Notes: generated by a model from the sequence alone, not told the origin. A stretch of DNA of 64,000 nucleotides from Siphonodentalium dalli (GCA_032622095.1 CP136069.1:70269319-70333318); one strand, 5' to 3'. Shown: positions 10,700 to 23,265, counted from the first letter of the stretch. Numbers and translations are program-made.

Positions 10700-11700
10700 A
10701 CGCAGGTAATATATTCCTTTGTCAGTATACCTGCATGTTCCTTAATACTGTATTTCGCGGTAAATGAATGTCCCAGCTCGAGATGTCATTATTTAGGTGA
10801 CTTTGTTGAGCCAATTTTGATTTGCATTACATATACATGTAATTGTGGAAGTTCAATGTTTATTGCAATACCGACTCACAAAGATCATACAATCTCGAGT
10901 TAGGATCACCCCTATTGTGAAACCGATTATCAAGGAAGACGTATTGACAAAGAAATATATTCCATGTGTTGAATGTTCAATGTTATAAATTTCCAGTCAG
11001 AACAGGTCAGAGACTCAGAACATCACAAAATGTCTTGAATGGGTGGAATATGATCATAATGATCTCTACGTACGTAGTCAGACATCCGGTAGCAACACGA
11101 ATGACAACATTTGTGTGTGTGAAGAGAACGGAGACTGAAGCCGCTGACTATTCTGGCTGCATCATCATGAAGTCGGCCATGTATGGTCAAGTATGTAGAT
11201 CAGTAATTTAGGTGGACGACCCCATACATAATCAGAATAATTCACCCAAAGGTAGTCCGTATACGTTTCGTAACTACTGTATTTCACAAGGGCGTTATAT
11301 GTGGGGAACATTTAAATACAACGTAAAACAATTGTTGTTTTTAAAAAAATGTATAATTTGTCGCAAACTGACTCACAATAGTTCTGCACAAATCGCCGAG
11401 ACAGCCTTCGTATAATATAAAATGTTGAACAACTTACCAAAAATGCTAAAAACAAATTGCGAATAAAGACTGAACAGCCTTTGTTCAATAAATAAAACCA
11501 CAAAAGAGATATGTAATATACAAGCATTTACTGTAGGCTGTCCAAACGTTTCAGTTGTTCAGCTTCATGGTTGTCCGGAACGGTGTCAGCTCAACACATT
11601 TAGAGAATTAATGATAACCAGATACTCAGAACTTGTATATATTACAAACATCTAGCTGTCTCAGCAGGGGCTAACAAACTGTCGACAATATACTTAACAG
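10700..11700. other. Intergenic stretch, nothing recognised
   Basis: AT-rich sequence with short ORFs only (for example 10966-11211 and 11212-11415) that show no domain. A plus-strand AATAAATAAAA at about 11487 has no gene to serve. This is the space downstream of the minus-strand lectin gene; I did not find its poly(A) signal with confidence. Confidence 0.5.
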
Positions 11701-11776
11701 CCAATATGAACAAATCGATATTCATCTGCAATGTAAATGTATTTCAGTTGCCCCTCTTGTTTTGGCTATCCAATTT

Positions 11777-12197
11777 TCATTTGTTCGTCTGTGGTTTTCC
11801 CCAAATCAGCTTAAAATTTGCCAGAAACATCTTCAGATCTCCACAAAAAATGACAATAATCGCCGATGCAATGATGACGATTCCAAGACTTCCGGAGGCG
11901 ACGGCAAATGGTGTGTCGATTCGAGCGCTGCTCAGCTTCCGTTTGTGGTGTGAAGTTTCGTTTCTAGCTACCCTGTTTGTTTCTAGTTCTTGTAAGATCT
12001 CATGCAGTTCTGAAGCCGTGACATGAGGTTTCTTTGTGCATCTGCATTTTTTGACACATTTGGGCCAGTCACCTGGAAGTATTGTATGATGGTGTATCTC
12101 TTCCCTGAATAATATTTGTATAGATTCATTCAAGGATACAACACAACGGGTGTATGTGATGGGGCGGGGTGGCAGCGAGACAACCACACGGGAACTT
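11777..12197 (-). CDS. Lectin receptor gene: terminal exon (Cys-rich stem, membrane helix, tail)
   Basis: Last exon of the minus-strand multi-CTLD gene. The acceptor is ttctttgtgacag (exon begins at 12197) in phase 2, matching the donor of the mucin exon at 16431. The peptide holds a short extracellular stretch with paired cysteines (WPKCVKKCRC), the amphipathic ELHEILQELETN, two possible N-glycosylation sites (NES, NET), then KRKLSSARIDTPFAVASGSL and a helix GIVIIASAIIVIFCG, a short cytoplasmic tail and TGA. The Cys cluster, basic KRKLS and a single C-terminal helix form a tail I know from lophotrochozoan lectin and EGF-type receptors (family memory, not searched). The upstream ATG at 12257 belongs to intron. 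Topology: type I, about 20 residues inside. Confidence 0.75.
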
Positions 12198-12199
12198 CT

Positions 12200-12747
12200 G
12201 TCACAAAGAAGTATAATTGAAATCAATTTATTTCCACGAAATAGGACAGAAAGTTCCATTTGTGAACATTATACTGTGCGAATCTGAAGCATATAGGCCC
12301 AGAGTTTTTTGTTTTAGATAGATAGATTTATTTATTTGTACAATAAGCATAACATTATACAGTTAAACTAAATGATATTGTACAGGGACTGCAGACTTCC
12401 TGCAGTTCCTTAAATTAAAAACAAATTACCCACTAAATAGCGGTAATTGTCAAATGATCAGTATATATATAATATATATAATATGATATCCGCAGACCAA
12501 TTCAATTGTACATGTAGGCGTGAAATGTCAATACAAATATGTCATGTAAGTATATCATGTAAATAAGGACAGAAAGACAGTGAACCTTAATACTAGTCAT
12601 ACTATAGTCATAGTATAGTCATAGTCTTTTGTAACACGTTTAAGTGAAAGTGTGTAAAACCGGATGTTTGCTTATGTTTCCGGGGGAATAACGGAAATGT
12701 GTCTTTAAATAGCAGGTTTTGTAGAAAGTTTGTTGTCAGAAAAATAG
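12200..12747. other. Intron with a probable retroelement 3' tail
   Basis: A stretch of about 110 bases from 12310 (gatagatagatttatttatttg, then tacaataagcataac and agggactgcagactt) reads like the reverse complement of a LINE/SINE 3' end. Something similar follows the TA microsatellite at 55200. The rest is AT-rich with short cat/agt near-repeats at 12590-12625 and no coding signal. Confidence 0.35.
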
Positions 12748-13312
12748 ATATGTCTAATTTTGGTACGCAGGAAAATATCAGAACGGTGTACCCTGTTGTT
12801 ACGTCGGGTACAAAGGGTACATTTCAGAAGTATAAATTTAGAAACTTATAAACCATATTTTCGGAACTAATTTACAACCCATTGGTATACACACGGGGTA
12901 CACGTGGCTACTTGTTACTTTACCTATCAGTTAATGTTACATTGGTTACTTTTATTTAGTTTTCTTATAAATCCCAAGGTACCTGGTTACATGGGGTACA
13001 AATTAGACAACATATTCCCGGAACTACTTTCAGGCCCATTGGCACATGGGGTACACATGGTTACTTTTGATTACTTTACCTATCAATAATGTTACATTTG
13101 TAACTTTTTTTCTTAGAAATCTCAAGGTACCTGGTTACATTTGGTACACATTAGAGAAATTATTCCCGAAACTACTTTCAGGCCTATGGCCACATAGGGC
13201 ACTGAAAGTAATTCTAGGAATATGTTTTCTAATTTGTACCCAATGTACCCGACGTAACAACGGGGTAGAAAGTTTATGATTTGTTTCGGCGTACCAAAAT
13301 TTGTCATATATG
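12748..13312. mobile_element. TIR element with internal ~185 bp tandem units
   Basis: The outer arms are 12748-12800 and 13245-13312, starting atatgtctaattttggtacg and ending in its near complement cgtaccaaaatttgtcatat; the gttacgtcgggtac block near 12803 pairs with gtacccgacgtaac near 13250. Between them, two or more direct units of about 185 bp share the ggtacctggttacat, ttcccg-aactactttcaggcc and ggggtaca blocks. The ORFs in it follow this repeat and are not genes. It is intronic to the lectin gene. Confidence 0.55.
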
Positions 13313-13534
13313 CAGAAAGACATAGAGCATATATAAACAGCATCACGTGAGTAAATTGAAAATGGGAATTTTAGTGATGTAATCACCAACTATGTCGCGC
13401 TTTACGGTTGTTTAGTTGCGTGTTTTCTTTTGTTGTATTCAGCATGCAAGAGGGCGTTCATTACCTGTGTCGGATATGGTAAAACTAATAAGCGTCTTGT
13501 TTATGGTGCGTCAATATGACGGGCAAGAAAATAT

Positions 13535-15950
13535 CAGGTTTGCACCATGTGACTTACTTGACCAATGAACAAAATAGTACAGGAAAATATCCGATGGAGG
13601 CAGTGCACGCAATGGCATGTTATCGTCTTTGGGTGATGTGTGTTCAACTTGGTTGGTGGTCATCGTCATCCGTTAAATAATCCCCAAGGGATGCGCTGGT
13701 AACCGTTCACACACTCAAGTTATGATCATACAATATTATCGCCTGTTTCAAAACTTGACTTCATAATTCTATGTTAGATTGGTTGACATAGTCACTGAAC
13801 TACTATATGGACAATTATGTGTGTCGGGGGCGTATGTATTTTGAGGGTTTCCGTTGACGGAGTATGTCCATGTTGGATTCCCAACTGCACCCACCCATTG
13901 AACCAGGCCAAATCCAAAGAATACATAATTCATGCACCTCTCCCCTCGTCTTTGAATTCGCACCTGGTACCTCACAACCCTTGAATTTTGACTGGACATC
14001 ATGCAGTCATGGAGGGACATAGGATAAATTCCAAACCAATATTTTGACCAAAAGTAGGAAGAAATGCAAATGTTGGTCTAAAACCACAAATTCCACATAC
14101 ATTACTGGTTGGAAAAGCTGACTACCCATTGTTGGTGTGAAATGTCTAACTAACATTGTGTCAGATATGACATTTCCAACTAGTTGGCGAGGGTCCCGTG
14201 TCCCCATATGCACCCCTGTAAGTTTGGTAACGTAATATACACAACAGCTCCACGAACCGAACAAAATCCACAACTCTAGAACAATTCATATGAGTTCTAA
14301 TTGGGGTGGGGTCATCCGATTTACCAGAAAGCCATAATAACTTTTGTCACACCACACAATTATGCACGTACTATGAATTTGTAACATATGCGTGTACCTA
14401 TTTCCAAATAACGTGACCACTTTCTCATTATATATAGAAGGTATTTAGGCATGAGAGCAGCAACGTTGCTACAAGTCCATGGGTGCCTCATCTCCCCGAC
14501 TTCGGTAATACATGTCAAAAGTAGGAAATTCCATGTTATTAACTGCAAATATGGACTATAGGTTGTTTACCGGACGAAATTCACTTGACCCAGCACGACT
14601 CATACTCTTCTGACTGAGATTAATCAACGCCATCTAATCCGCCGCGTTCTCGATGGCGTAATCTTTGCAGCAAGAAAATATCAGTGTACAATTGTACCTG
14701 ATATTTTCTTGCAGATATGTACTTGCAGCTACAAGTGGACGCGCCAGTATGGTGCGTTCACATGAAGCTGCAAGAAAATATCTGCAAGAAAATATCAGGT
14801 ACAATTGTACCCAGTTATTTTCTTGCTGCAAAGATTACGCTCGTGAAAACGCGGCGGTTTTGATAGCGTTGATTGAGCTCAATCATAACAGTATTAGTCG
14901 TGGTGGTTCAAGTGAATTGCGTCCGGTAAACAACCTATAGTCCATATTGACAATTCATTACATTATGAAATTTTCAACTCAACATATATTACGGTAGTCG
15001 GGTGGGATGAGGCACCCACCGACCTGAAGCCACGTTGCTGCTCTCGTGCATAAAAACCTTCGATATATATGATAAAATGGTTACGTCATTTGGAAATAGG
15101 TTCACGCCTGTTATACTTTCAAAGTACATGCATATGTGGGATGACAAAAAATATTTATGGTTTTGTGGCAATCGGATGACCCCACCCCCACCGATACCCC
15201 ATATGAAGTTTTGGCTTGGTTCGTGGGGTTGTGGTGAATATTACATTACCATATACACAAGGGTGCGTGTGTGGACATGGAACACCCTCTCACTATGGTC
15301 AAAGTGTTCACTAGTTGGAAATTTCAAACCTGACAAAATATTAGTTGGAAATTTCACACCAACAACGAGTTGAGATTGGTCTGGTAGTCTGATTTTCCAA
15401 CCAATAATGCATGTGGAATTTGTTGTTTTAAACCAACATTGACATTTCTATTACTTTTGGTCAAAATAGTGGTTTGAAATATCTTGGAGGTCCCTCCCTC
15501 CCCGGTGTTCAGTCAAAATTTCAGGTTAAAAACAAGGCATGTGAGGTACCAGGTGGGAAATTCAAAGCCGAGAGGAGGGGTGCAAATTTAATTATGTGAT
15601 CTTGGTATTTGGGCTTGGTTCAAGGAGGGATTGCAGTTGAAAATCCAACATGAACATCCTCTATATATATATACGTCCCTGCACACATCCATATAATACT
15701 TCAACGATTCTGTCAACTCATCTAAAATGGAATTAGCAAGTGAATTGTTGAAACAGACGATACTATGTGATCGAGTGCGTGAATGGTTACCATCGTATCC
15801 CTTTGAGATTATTTAACGGATACAGATAACCACCAATCATGGTGAACTCTTATCACCCACAGGCGACAACATATCAGTGCACTGACTCCATCGGATATTT
15901 TCCTGTATTATTTTTTGCATTGGTCAAGTAAGTCACATGGGGCATACCTG
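13535..15950. repeat. ~2.4 kb imperfect palindrome (giant foldback) in a lectin intron
   Basis: The arms 13535-14740 and 14750-15950 are reverse complements along most of their length. Outer ends: caggtttgcaccatgtgac against gtcacatggggcatacctg. Further in: the ccgatggag block, cctctcccctcg against gagaggaggg, gaccaaaag against cttttggtc, aactagttgg against ccaactagtt, and a core at 14655-14840 where gcgtaatctttgcagcaag pairs with cttgctgcaaagattacgc. The motif gcaagaaaatatcaggt recurs at the core several times and just outside the left end (13523), with a variant at 12768. Divergence between arms is visible by eye, so the structure is not recent. No transposase; short ORFs only. Confidence 0.8.
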
Positions 15951-16430
15951 TGTCGCTATAAATAACTTGTCATGTGGTCCATGCAGTATGACGCCACAGC
16001 ACATACTAATATCGCCTATATAATTATTTATCAGATGCTTCAAACTGGCGCTATTTTTAGTTATGTGACAACTCTGCGACTGAAGACATTCAGACACTCA
16101 CCGAATGGCTACATCGCTTTGCTGATACTATGTTGTGATTGGTTGATTCTGACGTAATACTTGTTTGTGGTAATAGGGATCCCCAAATACTCCAGACTCA
16201 GTACAGCGTGATAGTTGGTGAGTCTGTGTTTTAACCGGAACTGGCTGATAGCCCAAAGATCCCATTTCGGCTACCAGTGGACTTTTTATACCGGTTTGTT
16301 TTCTGTCAGTCCGGGGAGTCTGTGTGGTGTTCGTGTGCCCGGCGGCATTGAGAAATGTGAGTAATCACATCCGACATCCCCTTTGCCACAATAGCATAAA
16401 ATACAAAAACTACGCAGTGTGTCGCCTCAC

Positions 16431-17679
16431 TTCAAGTAAAATAGTAAATTAAAATCGTAACACGCACTCATTTGTCTGCTTCTCGTTGTTACTGACGTGG
16501 TTGTCGCGGATACATTCGAGGTTGTTGTGGTTGTCGATGTTATGAATGTGACTGTTGGGGTGCTTGTCTCTGTTGTTGTGGTTGTCGATTTTGACATCGG
16601 GGTTGCCGTTTTTGTTGTGGTTTTTGCTGTTGTTGTGGTTGTCGAAGCTGCCGTTGTCGTGGTTGTCGTTGCTGTTGTGGTTGGAGCTGTTGTTGCGGTT
16701 GTTGTCGATGTTGTAGTTGTTATTGTTATGGTTGTTGTGGTTGTCGGTGTTTCTGTTGTCGATGTTGTTGTGGTTGTCGATGTTGACGTTGTCGGTGTTG
16801 TCGTTTTCATTGTGGTTGTTGCTGTTGTTATGGTCGTCGAGGTTGTTTCGGTTGTCGACGTTTCCATTGTCGGTGTTGTTGCAGTTATCGATGCTGTCAT
16901 TGCGGTCGTCAATGTTGCCATTATGGTTGTCGATGTTGTTGTGGTTGCCACTGTTGTCGTTGTGGGTGTCGAAGTTGTCATTGTGCTTGTCGTTTTGGCT
17001 GTAGTGGTTGTAGTTGTCGATGTTTCTGTTGTCGTTGTGGTCTTGGTTGTCGCTGTTGTTGTCGTTATAATTGTGACTGTTGGGGTGTGTGGTTCTGTTG
17101 TTGTGGTTGTCGATGCTGCCGTTGTCGTGGCTGTCGTTACTGTTGGGGTTGGAGCTGTTGTTGCGGTTGTTGTCGATGTTGTGGTTGTTATTGTTGTGGT
17201 TGTCGATGTTGTTGTGGTTGTCGATGTTTCCGTTGTCGATGTTGTTGTGGTTGTCGATGTTGCCGTTGTCGATGTTGTTGTGTTTATCGATGCTGTTGTG
17301 ATTGTAGCTGTTATTGTGGTTTTCGATGTTGTTGCTGTTATATTGGCTGTTGTTACGCTTGTCGATGTTGTTGTGATTGTAGCTGTTGTTGTGGTTTTCG
17401 ATGTTGTTGTGGTGGTTCCTGTTATATTGGTTGCTGTTGTGGTTATCGCTGTTGCGGTTGTCGTTGTCGCTGTAGTTGTCGATGTTGGTGTGGGTGTAAC
17501 GGTTGTTGTGGTTTCCGTTGTCGCTGTAGTTGTCGTCGTTTTTGTTGTTGTTTCAGTTGATATTGTCGTCGTAGCCGTTGTTGCCGAAGGGTCCGTCCAC
17601 GTTGTTTCTCTCGTAGTTGTTGATCTCATGTTCGTTGTGAATGAGCTCCCCGCTGTCAAGCTTGTTGTGCTGTAACCGG
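16431..17679 (-). CDS. Lectin receptor gene: mucin-like Thr-rich stalk exon
   Basis: The exon starts at 17679 after acceptor cttattttag in phase 1, completing the codon left by the CTLD exon at 21770 (...CQAES-AGYSTTSLTAG). It ends AA at 16431 before donor gtgagg, phase 2, which fits the terminal exon at 12197. About 415 codons follow almost entirely in Thr, with some Ala, Ser, Val, Ile and occasional Pro, in imperfect repeats (TTTTTSTTETSTTTTT-like). The C-terminal end, SRQMSACYDFNLLFYLK, leaves the low-complexity zone. Such a segment would be densely O-glycosylated and act as a rigid stalk between lectin heads and membrane. The frame stays open over 1.25 kb of triplet-like repeat, and only this frame has matching splice sites. 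The antisense Val-rich frame is a shadow. Confidence 0.8.
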
Positions 17680-17839
17680 CTAAAATAAGTGGTAGTCCCA
17701 TGTATCAGTCTCCAAGTAATCGATATAAATTGTATACATGTAAATGTAATTAAACAACAAAAACAACACGATCATATAACGCGATTAAACGTCATAATTA
17801 GCGACTTACTTGTCTCAACAAATATGTTAGAAACATTGC

Positions 17840-18066
17840 TTAACCCTTTCTATACAGAATGGATTCTCTCATTCGGTTATACAAATATTCATTGGCATGG
17901 TCTATTATTCAGTTCTATAGTATGTATTCAGGTAATAAACAGACAGTAAAGCAGACAATATAAGTGCAGAGTGATTCATATTCATTGTTCATTGTTGGGA
18001 AATGTTCAGATAATAAGTTCAACGAACGATTACTCATCAATGAGTATTTAGTATAGACAGGGTTAA
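17840..18066. mobile_element. piggyBac-like MITE (copy C)
   Basis: 227 bp with TTAA at both ends (17840-17843 and 18063-18066). The ends TTAACCCTTTCTATACAGAA and agtatagacagggTTAA are inverted relative to each other. The body has aaatgttcagataataagtt, shared with copies B and D. It lies in the intron between the mucin exon and the fourth CTLD. Confidence 0.75.
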
Positions 18067-18069
18067 CGC

Positions 18070-20940
18070 CCACATTGACCCTATATATATCCTGGATGCT
18101 TGCAACTCATAATAGCTCGAATAGCCGATTTCCATTCGTTTCCAACGGCAATCGTTTCAAAACAATATACAATGTTCTGGTTGTCACAGTATCACCCCAT
18201 GTGAACTGGTCCTGTTCTGAGAGGTAGCAGCGGTTAAGCTCCTGGTCGCACACTCTTAGATATAACAATCCGTATAGGTCCTTCATAGTACCTATATATC
18301 TTTTAGAACCTAAGGAATAGGTACCGAGAAGGATTAGGTTCTATATATTGATATAATACCTAAGCATTTGGTACTAGCCGATCTCGGAACGAAATGGTGA
18401 CCCACGTGATTGCATCACGTGATACACGATACAATTCCGAAAACATAGCGGCGTCCGGCCACTTGAGGCGATTGAGTTTTTTACAGTATATAAAAATGGA
18501 CGGAAGACACAAACTAATAGCAGGCTTACACACATTATGTTGGAATCGATCTCGGCCTCGGCTTACATTCTGTAGCGTGTGCCCAATTAGGTACGTTGTT
18601 CTCTGACTGGAGGTATTTAAGAATAAGGAAGTGAACTTCTCGGAAATTTATCGACATATTTTTTGTGTGAAATTGGACCTAACTTGCTTCTTAATAACCT
18701 GGAATATTGTTAGCACTGTGTGGATTATGTTTGTATATGAACGGGACAAGATGTTATAACCTCCGAAAATTAACGGGCGCTAATCATTGATATTTTCCAC
18801 TGCAAGAGAGCAGCAATGTTCAGTGAACCGACAGACAGCAACATGCTGAGTCATTGAGTGCAGTGGGGTTACACTTGACATGCACGACAGTATTGTGAAT
18901 TTCAAAAGACAGATACTTAAGATTAACAAAATTAAAAACGGTCAATTAACTCACAAGAGTCAACCACTGGTGACTAGAATTACGAGACATACAACAGTGT
19001 AGAAATTAGTCAGAATTATGACGTCACAGATCAGTCATGAATCATGAGTCAGTCACAAGTTTGATGGCTACAACATACAAGTACATGTACAAAGGACGAT
19101 GGATCACATTCTTCAATTTTCATCGAAACGTGATTTCAGAACCATGTCGCCATAATATATCGCCGGTTAGAGTCTGCTATTCTTTTGATCGTAACGCCGG
19201 TGACGCTGTGATATTGTTGTGATATATTTATGGAGTGACGGATAATCTCGGAGACACGGATCAAATTCTGGGACACACATTATCACTGAATCCGTCACAA
19301 GCTTGTATTAGAAGTTGACTTTGTTCACTGTAACGTACTACTGTACAGCTATGCTCTAATTAATCGTCCCTTTTAACAACGTTGTAGGGCATTAATGACA
19401 CCGGTTATACCTTACCGCCATTCAACCACGGTCAAGTGGTTGACATGTGGCAACCGCTAGTAATCTGTCTATGGTACTAGTAATACTGTTTTGCGACCAC
19501 TGTACTCCGCAATAATTTTTCACATGGCCACCTTACACCCAGTCCAGCTTTTCGTGAGCGCCATGCATCATGTTAACAAAACAATATTTCAATTAATAAT
19601 TTGTTTACGGTTAAATCTGGTTAAATCAGCATTCGAAGTTGGCCACTGACCGACATTTGCAACCGCATCATCAATGCAGCGTCAAGCCATGCCAGAAATA
19701 TACACTCTGTGGTGGTTATAATGCTGACTTTAAAAAGGTACGAAGGTCGGCCATGGCAGGATTGACCATGGTTAATAGCATCAATGCAGTCGAGTAACTT
19801 GGTAATATCGGTGGTCAACGTCGTTAGGGGGGGGGGTCAATTAGAGCTTAGCTGTATACATACATGTAGACCATTCCAATGTACAGATGCATCATGTTCT
19901 TATCAAAACATGTGTGGCTATCATTCTCAACGATTCGGCCATTTCCGCTTTTCCAGGAAATAACCTCTCCCATAATTGGAAACCATATTCGCGAAATTCT
20001 ACATTATATGGCTCTGGTGATCAGGCAATGACATTGACTCGATGACGCATAGCTGCGAATGGAGAATAATTTATTCACTATGGCTGTACCAAACTGGATT
20101 ATATATTAAATGCATATATAAGCCCCATATTATACCTGTTAATTATCGATCGATTAATTTATGGCCGCGCATTTAAAAATACCCCGAATTATTCTACATC
20201 CCCATGCATCTGCCATTTAAGTCATATAGGTCAACAAGATGTTAGCTCATGTTACGTCGCTTCGCATTTTTAGTGTGTTTTATTTGGATATACAACTCAT
20301 TACCCAATTGGCAGTTGACCAATCAGCGAACAGGGTTTAGTGTAACACATACGCTATATGTAAATATTTAGGTCGTGGTAGTTGTTACTGTTGCTGCTGC
20401 TCCGATAATCGAATGACATATTTCGCTTGAAGGGATCCGAGGCCGCAGCGGGTTAATATGCATACAATATAAACGTCTGTAAAACAGCACCATATACTAA
20501 GAGGAATATGGAGAAATAGATAAACTGTTTTCTTATATTCATTATAGATAGTTCTCTATTAACGAAATTTCGCAACAACTGAATTGCTATATAAAATAAC
20601 TGTTACGGCGTTTTGTTAATAAATATCGATAATCGTGTAGTATATTAAAATATAGAGTCTGATTATGATTTCCGAAATTTATCAATGCTTGACCTTTTCC
20701 AATGTTTAGCATCAAGTGTTGATTAAACTTTGGTATCTTATTGGATTAATTGGACTTGTATCGGACCATTAAAACTGGCTGATGTTGCTCATATATGTAC
20801 ATCAGCCGGGTTTATTTGATAAACCATGTGATTCCATTTCGTAGCGGCCCAACACACTATATTAGATGATTTGCGAATCATGTGATTGAATGACCATATA
20901 TACCACCCATAGTCATGTTGTCCTACTAATAGGCTATGTC
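18070..20940. other. Intron, mostly featureless
   Basis: 18251-18375 is a small imperfect palindrome beginning cacactcttaga, the same start as the ends of the element at 27290-28486, with taggttct and aggtac pieces. A G9 run is at about 19828. No ORF here shows a domain and no extra CTLD exon was found. Confidence 0.4.
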
Positions 20941-20945
20941 TATGG

Positions 20946-21311
20946 GTCAAACTGATGCCGTTACAAAACATTATCGTTATGTTTGCTAAAGTTATTTTTT
21001 TCGCGGTGTTCGGATAATCTGAACATATCAGGAAAAGCAATTATGTGTATATCAAACATTTTAAACACCATATATTTTGCGAAATATTTTAATACTGTTT
21101 GCAGTAGTTGATGCAAATCGACAATTATCTAGTTGGCTAAACACGTCGTTTGCAAACACCAGTGTAACCGTTATTCAATTTTTTAGTGTATGTTCTTGAA
21201 TGTTTCATAAAGATACTGACTTTTTCACAAATAGCTCAGGTCACCAAAATCCGTGAAAGTGACAACTTTAGAAAAAAGTGGAACTTTTTCGTAACGGCAT
21301 CAGTTTGTCGT
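20946..21311. mobile_element. ~365 bp MITE with AAACTGATGCCGTTAC ends
   Basis: Left end AAACTGATGCCGTTACAAAA (about 20948) and right end ttttcgtaacggcatcagttt (about 21308) are inverted repeats, both flanked by gtc, a possible 3-bp target duplication. No coding capacity. Intronic to the lectin gene. Confidence 0.5.
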
Positions 21312-21454
21312 ACCAGCATCATAGCACTTCAGCAGAAACCACCACCATCATAGCACATTAGCAAGACCAATTGACCAGGGGTAAAACCGGTGTTATACGG
21401 CGGCGATGCAAGTCTATCCGTCTGAACATGACTATAATTACCAAGAGCTGATAT

Positions 21455-21720
21455 GTCTCGGCCGATATCCAACTAACCAAGTAATAACCTCGTTAATAAT
21501 TAGATAAACAGTATTGTGGTAATACCATCAATATATATTCCAATATAAACAAAATAAATAAATTTACATATTAAATGCGATGTTGAGGAGTTGTAAATGT
21601 GTGTATGACCACGCACGTTATATGTCCGAATAGATATTCATCAGCCCTCGGTAACTTCATAAGTTACATCGGGCTGATACATCGGCCGATATCCAACTAA
21701 CCAAGTAATAACCTCTAAAT
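21455..21720. repeat. Direct repeat containing a ggccgatatccaacta block
   Basis: The segment ggccgatatccaactaacca with agtaataacctc occurs at about 21461 and again at about 21683. Related pieces (gggctgata, cggtaacttcataagttac) sit between. A related tattcgg/gatatcagcccgatg cluster is at 48060-48150. Part of a dispersed family; class unknown. It ends about 50 bp before the CTLD exon. Confidence 0.4.
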
Positions 21721-21769
21721 ATCATACGGATGTTAGTAAATTTGAGTGTCCAACGAAGAATATACTCAC

Positions 21770-22041
21770 CCGACTCAGCTTGGCATACAGCGACGGCGAA
21801 AGTTGGGACGGATGTAGGCAACTGAATATCAATGGCAGAACAATCGACATTAAACCACCCAAAACTAAACTTATCAACAACAACACAGTCTCTATTAACT
21901 CCGCCGATAGGAAACTCTGGAAACCAGTGCTGCCATGATGGGGAGGTTATGCCCCCATCCCAGGATGTCCAGTCGCCTTCCATGTGACGGTCGTTTGTTC
22001 CAATGTGGAAAAATCCAAGAACAAAATATTCGTCATGCAAG
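21770..22041 (-). CDS. Lectin receptor gene: CTLD 4, second-half exon
   Basis: Acceptor ctttttttcag, exon from 22041 in phase 2 (joins INE-V-LHDEYFVLGF), donor gtgagt at 21769 in phase 1. The reading includes VLGFFHIGTNDR (the WIG-like strand region), WTSWDGGITSPSWQHW, NRDCVVVDKFSFGWFNVDC and VAVCQAES: the last two long-range Cys of a C-type lectin fold, but FHIG in place of WIG and no EPN/QPD motif. Classical Ca-dependent sugar binding at site 2 is therefore unlikely. It is longer than its sister exons by about 11 codons before the last Cys. It is the CTLD nearest the stalk. Confidence 0.85.
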
Positions 22042-22513
22042 CTGAAAAAAAGAGTCTGAGGTCAGTCCATTCGACCATCGACTAAAAACATCGTTTATTC
22101 AGGGCAGCTAATTTTCCGCTGTGGTATATTATTCGGCATGCATGCATGCGAAATTTGAATTTAGCTAATTAGAGTTTTATTTTCTTTGCAAGCTACACGT
22201 TCGAATACAAATTCGACATTAAATATGTTAAGATATTTTCAACAAAGGATCCATCTGGCAAAATACATTGAATTTTAGATATCGTCTCCCTTATATACAC
22301 CGCACTCTAGTAAACCATGGTGAATACAAGTGTGGTGATTGCAACAGGTAGAATGATGTAATGTTACCATGGTGTTAATCTGGTAAAACTCGTCTAGTTA
22401 ATCGTCACCATATTATATGCACACATGTGGACCAACCCATGTATTTACTCCAGTGAAATGGACCCATCCATGTATTTAGCCAGTATATTTACCGGGATGT
22501 GAGTATGTATGTG

Positions 22514-22690
22514 GCAGGGTTGGGGTAATCGTTATCAGTAAGCGTAATCAATGTAATCGATTACACAATTTGGAGTAATCACATGTAATCAGTAATCATG
22601 ACATTTTGTTATTACAGGTAATCGTAATCGTAGTCAATTACTTCCAAATGTATATACGTGTAATCATGATTACATTTTGATTACTGTTTT
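22514..22690. mobile_element. hAT-like MITE fragment
   Basis: Begins CAGGGTTGGGGTAATCG, typical of hAT-type TIRs, then runs into taatc/gatta-rich near-repeats (tcaatgtaatcgattacac, aatcatgattac) that are partly palindromic. No clear right end. Another CAGGGTTGGGG end lies at 27548. Confidence 0.45.
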
Positions 22691-23183
22691 ATTTCTTTTA
22701 CTAAAATATCAATATGGGTGGATATTGGATACATATTGTCTCATACTGTAGTACTGTGGAGTGTGAACAGATACAATCAACATATTAGAGAATTAATACA
22801 ATTTTTCCATGTGTTATGTCAGTGCTGCATTGTGTACATTCTGGCAGTGGACACAACTAACAACATCGAATTGTTGAATACAGCATGAATGGCGCTAAAC
22901 TTGTGATACAACACATCCATTCGAATGACAATGGAATGTTATAATATTAGTAAATATGCCAGCCAACATACCGGTATTGCTATGTGGTGGCTCTACAGAA
23001 TACTTCTACTTTTAAATAAGTTACTTATTGTGCCACTTTGTCAATTATGTAATTTTGTAACAATGTATACCGGAGAGGGGCTCAATACGCTCTTTAAAAC
23101 ACTTCAAATATTTCCGTTTTTTCGTCAAAAACACTTTTTCAAATATCTCCGTTATTTAGTTAATAAAAATATTTTCTTATTTT

Positions 23184-23265
23184 AGGATCACATATCAAAA
23201 TGAGAGGTTATGGTGATCCCCTGTTCGTGGGATCACCATATCCTATCATTTTGATATATGATCCT
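23184..23265. repeat. 82-bp palindrome
   Basis: aggatcacatatcaaaatga (23184) pairs with tcattttgatatatgatcct (ending 23265); the loop is ctgttcgt. Two further ggatcacatatt copies follow at 23310 and 23334, so it is probably the end of a larger repeat. The ORFs over it are anonymous. Confidence 0.6.

Noticed and set aside
12748-13389. ORFs in the 12.9-13.4 kb region with PGYMGYKLDNIFPELLSG-like repeats
   Set aside because: Both strands give similar peptides because the element has inverted and tandem units; no domain.
16497-17675. 392-codon plus-strand ORF made of Val with some Asp, Cys-rich ORF at 17087-17560 and Leu-rich ORFs in the same stretch
   Set aside because: These are other frames of the Thr-rich mucin exon on the minus strand; only the minus frame has splice sites in phase with the lectin exons.
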